Shown here: piece after piece, positions 1-5,934 of the stretch
How the letters are laid out: every line of letters starts with the position of its first letter
How positions within the stretch are numbered: the first letter of the stretch is position 1
Assembly (NCBI GenBank): GCA_003497555.1
Contig: DNNS01000710.1
Span: forward strand, 1-5,975
Source of the DNA: Spirochaetia bacterium
GTDB taxonomy: Bacteria > Spirochaetota > UBA12135
Direction: 5' to 3'
Length of the DNA: 5,975 nucleotides
The notes under the pieces: model-generated
The model's input: the letters and a program-made list of their open reading frames with translations, nothing else
Databases searched by the model: none
Told to the model about the DNA's origin: nothing
Made by a program: the position numbers and the translations under genes

Positions 1-876
1 ATAGAATGCGCTTTATGGGATATACTTGGTAAAAGCCTCAAGCAGCCCGTATACAAACTGCTGGGCGGACCATACAGAAATAAAATACGGGTATATGCCA
101 ACGGCTGGACAGGCGGCGCAATAGAAAAAGAAGAAGTGCGCGATAAGATTCAAATAGCCCTCGCGGCCGGATACCAGGCTTTAAAATTCAGCGTAGCAGT
201 ACCGGTTTGGCCAATAAAGGATCCGACGGTTGTCAGACGGATTACGCTGCTGGCCGAGACCATCCGCAAAAATATTAAACCGGAAATTCTTCTGATGTTT
301 GACGGGCATGGCAGATATGATCCGCGACTGGCAATTGAAATTGGCAATGCTTTAAAAGATTACGATATATTTTTTTATGAAGAACCCGTGCCACCGGACG
401 ATGAGAAAGCCATGGCAGAAGTTGCAAAAAATGTGCCTATCACCATAGCTACAGGTGAAAGACTTGTTACCAAGTGGGATTTTCAGAGAATACTTGAACT
501 AAAGGCCGCGGCTATATTGCAGCCTGATCTGGCGCGCTGCCTGGGGTTTGGCGAAGCCCTGAAAATAGCTCATCTGGCCGAAGCTCATTCTGCCTATATT
601 GCTCCGCATTGCCCCATGAGCCCTGTTTTAACAGCTATATCCATGCATTTGGACGCGGTTATTCCCAATTTTTTAATTCAGGAACGTTTGTTTCTAACCG
701 ACTGGCGCAACGATATCATAAGCGAACCCTTACGCGTAGAAAACGGTTTTATTAAACTGCCGGAAAAACCAGGCTGGGGTATAGAATTAAATGAGGATTT
801 ATGCAAGCAGCATCCTGTAATCCCCACCCATATTCCCAAACTATTCAGAGAAGACGGAACAATCAGTGATTGGTAA
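1..876 (+). CDS. D-galactonate dehydratase-like enolase-superfamily enzyme (5' partial)
   Basis: The frame is open from the first base to the TAA at 874-876, giving 291 residues; about 100 N-terminal residues (most of the capping domain) lie upstream, since family members run about 380-400 residues. The first codons read ALWDILGK...LLGG, the conserved entry to the mandelate racemase/muconate lactonizing barrel. Visible active-site elements, numbered from window base 1, are the D-x-H pair D101/H103 in FDGHGR, E127 in the EEP motif, E153 in TGER, D176 in LQPD, H203 in APHCP and E228 in LIQER. The DxH pair, the APHCP histidine and the EDG...DW C-terminus match the galactonate dehydratase group, whose members dehydrate aldonic acids to 2-keto-3-deoxy acids with Mg2+ in the cytoplasm. 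The segment after K62 (FSVAVPVWP) departs from the usual FDP, so the exact acid sugar is uncertain. An internal GTG at 136 is not the real start. The gene is probably co-transcribed with the propeller gene 74 bases downstream. Confidence 0.9.
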   Translation: MECALWDILGKSLKQPVYKLLGGPYRNKIRVYANGWTGGAIEKEEVRDKIQIALAAGYQALKFSVAVPVWPIKDPTVVRRITLLAETIRKNIKPEILLMFDGHGRYDPRLAIEIGNALKDYDIFFYEEPVPPDDEKAMAEVAKNVPITIATGERLVTKWDFQRILELKAAAILQPDLARCLGFGEALKIAHLAEAHSAYIAPHCPMSPVLTAISMHLDAVIPNFLIQERLFLTDWRNDIISEPLRVENGFIKLPEKPGWGIELNEDLCKQHPVIPTHIPKLFREDGTISDW

Positions 877-950
877 AATGAAATTATATAGTTTTTAAAT
901 CTAATGAAGAATAAAATAAACATTAATAACAAGTATAGTGGAGGCTAACA
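877..950 (+). other. Intergenic spacer with ribosome binding site for the propeller gene
   Basis: This is a short AT-rich spacer between the dehydratase stop and the next start. It contains a GGAGG Shine-Dalgarno at 940-944, six bases before the ATG at 951, which fixes that start. I see no GC-rich stem followed by a T run, so there is no evident terminator, and no convincing -35/-10 pair. This is compatible with the two genes sharing a transcript. Confidence 0.6.
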
Positions 951-3900
951 ATGAATAAAAGATTCGCAAACTTCAAAATCGGCACATTTCTTATACTGCT
1001 CACCGGTATATTCGGCAGTTGGAATCATGCTGAAGATATCGGAAGCAAAGTATATATTCTCGGTAATGAACTGCAGGCTGACTATATAGTCTCAAGCTGG
1101 GGAGCAGGCCTTCTCGAAAACGACGCGGATAACAGCCCCTATTTGACTGGTCAGCCTGATCCGGCCGGGAAAATGGCGGGAATGGCGCTTAAGCTGCGTG
1201 ACGGAAAAAACGGGATACAACTTGGCAGCGGGAAATGGTACATGCATTATGAAATTAATTATGATTATACTGACAGTTCCGGGCAGGTTGGAGAGCTGAC
1301 TGTTCCGCTTATGGCCAACGTATTTACTGTCGTGAATTTATCGGAGAAACCACTGGGGAAAGAACGGAAAATTTCAGCGCTCGATAAGGACATCAAATCC
1401 TGGGAGGCCAGAACTTATACCATTGAAGCTGACGGACCTTTTACTGTAACCTCTGTAAGTTTTCAATATATCGGCCCCAATCCGCCTGAGGGTATGAAAG
1501 TCAGAAAAATATTTTTTTCTCAGCAGGAACAGCAAAGTCTAAATCAAAATTCTTCTATAAAAAATACGACTAATCTTAGCCCAGTTGTAACACCCGCAGA
1601 AAAAGCTGGTCTTATTGATTTGCCGGCTCCTGAGAAAGAAAAATGGCAACAAATTTTTATGCGCACGGATGAACAGAGAGCCAAGGGTTTAAGAGGGGGC
1701 GATGTCAGTCAAAACGGCACTTATATTGCAATTTGTGAAAGTGATCCCAGCGCAATAGCGCTCGCCAGTGACCTGGGGAGCATATATATTTCCTATGACG
1801 GGGCCAAAAACTGGAATATGCGGCATAAGGGTATCAATGCCAACGGCACACAAGGAGTAGCGTTTGATCCTAAAAATAAACATATTCTTTTTTGCCTGGG
1901 GACAAAATCATCGGAAGGCGCGCGGCAAAAAGCCGGCGATTTGCGCAACAAACCTTTTCTCGAAGAATATTATTCTCCCCTGGTAGACGGCATTTATTAT
2001 ACGGAAAACGATGGTCTGGAATGGAAACTCGTGTTTAAATGCAGCGCAGCCAGAAATAAGGCGCAGCATAATTATTTTGCCTTTGATCCGCGTTCTTTCG
2101 ACGGTAAACGCTGTCTGACCATATATGCCGGCACCCACACCCACGGCCTTATTAAATCTACCGATGGCGGTAATACCTGGAAAACAATAGGTCTGGAGAA
2201 TCTGAAAATTGAAACGGTAATATTACATCCTTTAAATAATAAAATTATTTTTATCGCGGCCTACGAGGGTTTTTATAAAAGTATTGATAGCGGTTCCAGT
2301 TTTAAAAAATGTAACGATCTCCCCAACGAGATTCTATGGGGTTTGGACCTGAGTAAAAGCAAGCCGGATAAAATTTTTTGTGTATTTGGCAAGGCTGGAG
2401 TTTACCGTTCAAAAGATGGTGGAGATTCATTTGAAAAACTGGCTGGGGCGCCGGAACAGGATTACCGGCGTATAGCCTGCAGCCCGGTTGATGATAAAAT
2501 AGTCTATCTGGACGGCAATTATTTTGAAAATAAACCGTATCATTCCTGGGACGGCGGCGAGACCTGGCAGCCTTTTGAAAGTGCAGACGGCGCTGTGCAG
2601 GAACCGGGCCAGCTGGCCTGGTCAGCAGATGGTTTAGCCGCACACCCGACAGAACGTTTGATGGCCTTTGCCAATCGTCCGGTGCATAAAACCATTGATG
2701 GAGGGAAAACCTGGAAATACTGCAGTGACGGCATATCCGGAATGCGTCTGCAGGTCCGAACTTCCGCAGCCTTTTCCAAAAATCCTGATATTATTGCTTT
2801 AACCTTTACAGATTTAGGGCCTTTTATTACAAAAAATAATTGCAACACTTTTATTAGAAATAATAACCTGGAGCGTTTTGAAGGAGGGCTAAGCGGCAGC
2901 GCTATGGCCTGGGAGCCGGTTAAAGGCTCTAAAAAAATCTTTATCACCATAGGCAGCTGGTCTAAACAAATGCTGCGCATCAGTACTGATGAAGGACAAA
3001 CCTGGTCAGATGTGCAAGGCGCACCGAAAGGCTTATGGTATTATCTGGCATTTCATCAGCAAAATCACCAAGTACTCTATGCCCAGGTCAGAGTAGATGG
3101 AGTTCATAAAGGATATAAAAGCAGCGACGGGGGCAAGATATGGAATGAACTTGAATATGTCGTCATGGCTGCTGCTTCCAAGAACAGCGATATCATTTTC
3201 GGAACTGACGCCGGTCTGAAAGCGATTTATAAATCCCCTGATGCCGGAAAAAGCTGGCAAAAAATACATGATATTGTCTATCAGGCAGCAGTTATGGACT
3301 GTGATTCAAAAGGAGAAAAACTCTATATTGTTACCGGATACAGTGTGCATGTGTTTAATGGTTCTGTATGGTTTTCACCTGGTACCCAGGAAGGTGTAAT
3401 GCCTGATATTTTTAGCGAAACCCGCTTTGGCTGTATTGCTGTTGATCAAGGGAAACCGGAGATTGTTTATTTAACATATCTAAATCACTATAAAGGCCGT
3501 TCCAGCGGCATCTTGCGTTCTTTGGATGGCGGGAGTACCTGGAAAAATATTACTTATGAACTGGCGCCGATTAATGCCTGGATGGTTTCGGTAAACCCCC
3601 ATGACGGCACGGCTTATATAGGTACTGACAACGGGGTCTTTCGTATGGCGCGGCCGACGATAACAAAACAACTTTTGAATTCACTGCAGTCTGAAAACAA
3701 GACGCAACCGGCGAATATTGTTCGTAATCCTGGTTTTGAAGAATATGATGGTAAAAATTTTAAAGATTGGGAATTATCCTGGAGCTTGCGCGACGGCCGG
3801 GGTAAGGTTAACTCTGTATTTACTGCGGATACCTCCGCTCATTCAGGCGGCAATGCGCTCAAGATTACTATTGATCCTGCCAAAGAAGGAAACTTCTGGT

Positions 3901-4223
3901 ATGTTCAGGAAAATATCCCTATTCTGGCTCAGACAAAATATGATTTTTCCGCCTGGATAAAAAAAGAATCCGGATTCAGGGCAGCAATAGCCATTAATTG
4001 GTATAATGCGGAAAATAAAAAACTGAATACTGAAAATCTGATAGAGCTATTGCCGAATATAGATGCCGCTGAATTTTCCGAGTATGTCAAAGAAATAATT
4101 TCTCCGGAAGCGGCAGTAAAGGCAACGCTGATGCTGTATGTGGATTGGCTGGGTACACCTGCAGATCATAATTGTTCAGCTTTTTTTGATGATATCAGGT
4201 TAAGTCAAAGTTTAAAAAAATGA
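951..4223 (+). CDS. Secreted Asp-box beta-propeller protein, GH74-like, with C-terminal CBM-type domain
   Basis: A complete 1090-residue protein; the ATG is preceded by GGAGG with six-base spacing. Residues 1 to about 28 form a signal peptide (KR-rich start, hydrophobic FLILLTGIFG core, likely cut after HA), so it is exported. Residues about 30-185 are a beta-rich domain I do not recognise. Residues 190-225 are a Q/N/S-rich linker. Residues about 235-905 carry at least 11 Asp boxes (S/T-x-D-x-G-x-x-W/F), enough length for roughly 13-14 blades, i.e. two propellers as in GH74 xyloglucanases. Sortilin/VPS10-type and sialidase proteins share the Asp box but usually have fewer boxes and other hallmarks. 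D274 in SDLGSIYIS and D621 in TDLGPFIT resemble the GH74 catalytic-acid loops. Residues 921-1090 look like a CBM4/9-type jelly roll: NPGFEE at 926, HSGGNALKI at 964, YDFSAW at 997 and a terminal FFDDIRL at 1078. It probably binds or cuts a polysaccharide outside the cell or in the periplasm; enzyme activity is inferred. Confidence 0.85.
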   Translation: MNKRFANFKIGTFLILLTGIFGSWNHAEDIGSKVYILGNELQADYIVSSWGAGLLENDADNSPYLTGQPDPAGKMAGMALKLRDGKNGIQLGSGKWYMHYEINYDYTDSSGQVGELTVPLMANVFTVVNLSEKPLGKERKISALDKDIKSWEARTYTIEADGPFTVTSVSFQYIGPNPPEGMKVRKIFFSQQEQQSLNQNSSIKNTTNLSPVVTPAEKAGLIDLPAPEKEKWQQIFMRTDEQRAKGLRGGDVSQNGTYIAICESDPSAIALASDLGSIYISYDGAKNWNMRHKGINANGTQGVAFDPKNKHILFCLGTKSSEGARQKAGDLRNKPFLEEYYSPLVDGIYYTENDGLEWKLVFKCSAARNKAQHNYFAFDPRSFDGKRCLTIYAGTHTHGLIKSTDGGNTWKTIGLENLKIETVILHPLNNKIIFIAAYEGFYKSIDSGSSFKKCNDLPNEILWGLDLSKSKPDKIFCVFGKAGVYRSKDGGDSFEKLAGAPEQDYRRIACSPVDDKIVYLDGNYFENKPYHSWDGGETWQPFESADGAVQEPGQLAWSADGLAAHPTERLMAFANRPVHKTIDGGKTWKYCSDGISGMRLQVRTSAAFSKNPDIIALTFTDLGPFITKNNCNTFIRNNNLERFEGGLSGSAMAWEPVKGSKKIFITIGSWSKQMLRISTDEGQTWSDVQGAPKGLWYYLAFHQQNHQVLYAQVRVDGVHKGYKSSDGGKIWNELEYVVMAAASKNSDIIFGTDAGLKAIYKSPDAGKSWQKIHDIVYQAAVMDCDSKGEKLYIVTGYSVHVFNGSVWFSPGTQEGVMPDIFSETRFGCIAVDQGKPEIVYLTYLNHYKGRSSGILRSLDGGSTWKNITYELAPINAWMVSVNPHDGTAYIGTDNGVFRMARPTITKQLLNSLQSENKTQPANIVRNPGFEEYDGKNFKDWELSWSLRDGRGKVNSVFTADTSAHSGGNALKITIDPAKEGNFWYVQENIPILAQTKYDFSAWIKKESGFRAAIAINWYNAENKKLNTENLIELLPNIDAAEFSEYVKEIISPEAAVKATLMLYVDWLGTPADHNCSAFFDDIRLSQSLKK
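1791..3542 (+). repeat. Asp-box (BNR) repeat array in the propeller gene
   Basis: Protein-level repeats with first residues at S281, T351, S403, S444, S487, S532, T581, S678, S724, S762 and S857, each fitting S/T-x-D-x-G-x-x-W/F (for example STDGGNTW, SLDGGSTW; T351 is the looser TENDGLEW). A degenerate twelfth copy sits at T627 (TKNNCNTF), having lost the Asp and Gly. Spacing is about 38-97 residues; the larger gaps probably contain blades without a box. Asp boxes fold as turns on the outer edge of propeller blades and are structural rather than catalytic. The repeats are diverged at DNA level, so this is an old internal duplication and not a recent tandem expansion. Confidence 0.85.
3711..4220 (+). 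other. CBM-type jelly-roll domain coding region (C-terminus of propeller protein)
   Basis: Residues 921-1090 of the propeller protein follow a short polar linker (SLQSENKTQPA) and have the signature order of CBM4/9-like carbohydrate-binding domains: N-x-GFE at the start, W-x-x-x-W, an HSGG-x-A-L-K-I strand, Y-x-F-S-A-W-I-K in the middle and FFDDIRL at the end. In known proteins this fold binds glycans and tethers the attached catalytic or binding module to its substrate. The ligand cannot be read from the sequence. Confidence 0.7.
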
Positions 4224-4277
4224 ATTATTTTTCCTTGGTTATTTTTATTTGCACTCGTATACATAATAAAACTACAT

Positions 4278-4284
4278 AAGGAGG
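4278..4284 (+). promoter_or_regulatory. Strong Shine-Dalgarno AAGGAGG upstream of a 44-codon frame
   Basis: AAGGAGG followed by GATT and then ATG at 4289. It is a better match to the anti-Shine-Dalgarno than the sites used by the two large genes here, though the four-base spacing is tight. It is the main reason to treat the short frame as a real, or once real, gene start. Confidence 0.55.
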
Positions 4285-4288
4285 GATT

Positions 4289-4423
4289 ATGACGACAAGA
4301 CTTGACCGCATAAAAAAAATAGCAGAGGAAAGAGAGATACGGATGGAAAGGTTCTGTAGTACTGACGGATTATTCCAATCATGTGTATGTATAGTAATCA
4401 AAATATCCCATGCTGTGTTTTAG
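4289..4423 (+). pseudogene. 44-codon small ORF, possible 5' remnant of a decayed gene
   Basis: The frame starts MTTRLDRIKKIAEERE and ends at TAG 4421-4423. Its first 20 or so residues are charged, helix-like and look like ordinary coding sequence. The second half turns into Cys/Ile-rich sequence (SCVCIVIKIS) that does not resemble a normal protein end. In the +1 frame just downstream, 4398-4472 reads a credible charged C-terminus, RLDDDKKTMLENHNYN, closed by TAA at 4470-4472; that frame is shut upstream by a TAA at 4395. A start and an end of one gene joined by an internal deletion or frameshift would explain this. The alternatives are a genuine 44-residue peptide or leader peptide upstream of the solute-binding gene. 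I do not recognise the family, and both the coding status and the decay are inference. Confidence 0.35.
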
Positions 4424-4458
4424 GCTTGATGATGATAAAAAAACAATGTTGGAAAATC

Positions 4459-4498
4459 ATAATTATAATTAAAAATTTTTAAAAATATAAATTAAATT
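4459..4498 (+). promoter_or_regulatory. 40-base pure A/T tract upstream of the solute-binding gene; possible promoter region
   Basis: Forty consecutive A/T bases include the palindromes AATTATAATT (4461-4470) and AAAAATTTTT (4471-4480) and a perfect TATAAT at 4464-4469. No good -35 hexamer lies 16-18 bases upstream, and TATAAT is expected by chance in such sequence. The A-tract/T-tract arrangement predicts intrinsic curvature and easy melting, so a promoter or a nucleoid-protein binding site for the gene starting at 4513 is plausible but unproven. Confidence 0.3.
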
Positions 4499-4512
4499 CA
4501 GGGAGATTACTC

Positions 4513-5796
4513 ATGTCGCAAAAAAAAGAAATTCAAAGGTGTATTTTAATTCCGGTTACTGTTTATGTTTTACTGCTCTGTCTGTTTCTTCCTTTTTCCT
4601 GTACCGGAAAAAAACGACTCAAGACCGGCAAGGAAATAGTCATTGCGGTACGCGGAGGCAATGAGCACTATGTTCAGCAAAAAAGGATAGTTGAAATGTT
4701 CGAAAAGGACAATCCGGGAATCAGGGTAACCATTGCGCAATTTCCGAACTGGAATGACTACATCGGCCCCCTGCTTACAAAAATTGTCGGGAATATGCAG
4801 ATTGATATTTTTGTTTTATCCGGACAGACTGAAATCATGAATTTTGCCCAAAAAGGAGTTATCATGGATCTCAGCGGTGAAAATGATGAAATGAAAGATT
4901 TGATCTATTCTCAGCTTTGGGAGCAGGCGACTGTTGGGGGCAGGCTTTATGCATTTCCCGCCTGGGTAAACCCAGTTATAATGTTTTATAATACAAAGTT
5001 ATTCGGTGAGGCGGGTTTGCCCTGTCCGGATGAAAATATGGATATGGACCGGTTTTATACTGCAGCCAGAAAGCTGACTGATAAAAGTAAGGGACGTTAC
5101 GGCTGCATGCTGCATACAAGTTACGGATGGATAGACTATGTACTACAGCAATACGGACTGCAGTCAGTTGATTATACTGTGAAAAAAGCGTTACTGTCTT
5201 CGGAAAGATATTTTAAAATAATCAGAGATTATATTGAAATGTTTTCGGTTTTTTATGCAGCTCCCCGCACGGATGAATTCATGCAGATAGGCAAAAATGA
5301 ATTTTTTTTCCTGGGTAAGGCTGCGATGCTTTTTGCCGGCCCGTATTTTTTTTCCGATCTGCAAAAGCAGGAAGGTCTGGAATGGGATATTTCCTATTAT
5401 CCGAAAGGCAGCAAACGACTGGTTAATCTGAATTCGGCATTCTGGGCAATTAACGCCAAGACCGCGTACAGGAATGAAGCGATCAGATATATAAAGTATC
5501 TTGATTCAAAAAAGATACAAAATATGATGGGCAAGGTAAATGCCGACATGTCGGCATTAATAGAACTTAACGAAGAAAAAATTTCAGTACTGAAGACTCC
5601 TCCGGCAAAAAATTTATTATTGAATTATTTCAAATATGAAAAATATAATCCGGTAATGATATATAATTTTAATGCCTACAATCCCAGGATTACTGATCTT
5701 TTATCTCTGATGAGCATGGGCCAACTCGCAGTTAACGAAGGCTGCCGGAAGATTAATACTATCCTTACCGAGGCAATACAGAATGAGCAGCAATAA
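4513..5796 (+). CDS. ABC transporter sugar-binding lipoprotein (SBP family 1, CUT1-like)
   Basis: A complete 427-residue protein of usual family length. The ATG follows GGGAG at 4501-4505 with seven-base spacing. Residues 1-30 are a lipoprotein signal: K/R-containing start, hydrophobic VTVYVLLLCLFL, then PFSC with Cys30 as the expected lipidated residue. The -3 residue is Pro rather than Leu, a relaxed lipobox. The mature part follows the bacterial family 1 solute-binding fold: a first strand IVIAVRGGNE, a helix ending FEKDNPGIRVTI, the GRLYAFPAWVNPVIMFYNTKLF segment at 143-164 (hinge and ligand cleft), FLGKAAMLFAGPYFF from 266 in the second lobe, and NSAFWAINAK from 307. Such proteins hand mono- or oligosaccharides to a two-permease ABC importer. 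Trp and Tyr in the cleft segment suit sugar stacking, but the ligand is unknown. No permease gene follows within the remaining 179 bases, so the importer is further downstream or elsewhere. Confidence 0.9.
   Translation: MSQKKEIQRCILIPVTVYVLLLCLFLPFSCTGKKRLKTGKEIVIAVRGGNEHYVQQKRIVEMFEKDNPGIRVTIAQFPNWNDYIGPLLTKIVGNMQIDIFVLSGQTEIMNFAQKGVIMDLSGENDEMKDLIYSQLWEQATVGGRLYAFPAWVNPVIMFYNTKLFGEAGLPCPDENMDMDRFYTAARKLTDKSKGRYGCMLHTSYGWIDYVLQQYGLQSVDYTVKKALLSSERYFKIIRDYIEMFSVFYAAPRTDEFMQIGKNEFFFLGKAAMLFAGPYFFSDLQKQEGLEWDISYYPKGSKRLVNLNSAFWAINAKTAYRNEAIRYIKYLDSKKIQNMMGKVNADMSALIELNEEKISVLKTPPAKNLLLNYFKYEKYNPVMIYNFNAYNPRITDLLSLMSMGQLAVNEGCRKINTILTEAIQNEQQ
5539..5558 (+). repeat. 20-base perfect palindrome inside the solute-binding gene
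   Basis: The arm AATGCCGACA is followed directly by its exact reverse complement TGTCGGCATT. It lies within codons for VNADMSALI of the solute-binding protein, so the amino acid sequence is ordinary. A perfect 20-base palindrome is improbable by chance in about 6 kb (ten required matches, about one in a million per site at even composition). Its outer six bases on each side recur as the arms of the hairpin at 5837-5854. Confidence 0.6.
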
Positions 5797-5836
5797 TATT
5801 TTGCCCGCAGCAGAGGAAAAATAAAATGACCAGACA

Positions 5837-5854
5837 AATGCCATGGAAGGCATT
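5837..5854 (+). repeat. Short hairpin, AATGCC/GGCATT arms
   Basis: A perfect six-base stem AATGCC/GGCATT encloses the six-base loop ATGGAA. The same arms flank the 20-base palindrome at 5539-5558, about 298 bases upstream. No T run follows, so it is not an intrinsic terminator by itself. Confidence 0.5.
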
Positions 5855-5934
5855 ACTAACCCTGAAAGGCTCCTCTTCCCCGGGTGTCATTAATTCCTAC
5901 AGGCGGTAGCGATGTTACAAACTCAGTTTTAGTA

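Noticed and set aside
150..347. Minus-strand open frame of 65 codons
   Set aside because: It lies wholly inside the dehydratase, whose conserved active-site motifs prove the + strand frame; the minus product has no recognisable features.
2302..2980. Two overlapping minus-strand frames (113 and 146 codons)
   Set aside because: They sit antisense to the Asp-box region, which is clearly coding on the + strand; they have Pro/Arg/Ser-rich shadow composition and overlap each other.
3718..3960. 80-codon + strand frame inside the propeller gene
   Set aside because: It is an out-of-frame shadow of the CBM-type domain, whose motifs are intact in the main frame.
4212..4232. A/T-only hairpin at the propeller gene stop (AAAAAT/ATTTTT) as an intrinsic terminator
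   Set aside because: The stem is only six A/T pairs and would be too weak; intrinsic terminators need a GC-rich stem.
4235..4263. TTGGTT (4235-4240) and TATACA (4258-4263) with 17-base spacing as a sigma-70 promoter
   Set aside because: The spacing is right but only about half of each hexamer matches, which is expected by chance in an AT-rich spacer.
5292..5351. Two T8 runs in the binding-protein gene as programmed slippage sites
   Set aside because: The frame is intact through both runs, the protein matches family length and motifs, and no alternative frame continues usefully.
5826..5909. 27-codon frame beginning MTRQMPWKALL as a possible next gene start
   Set aside because: It ends after 27 codons, has no well-placed Shine-Dalgarno, overlaps a hairpin, and does not resemble an ABC permease N-terminus.
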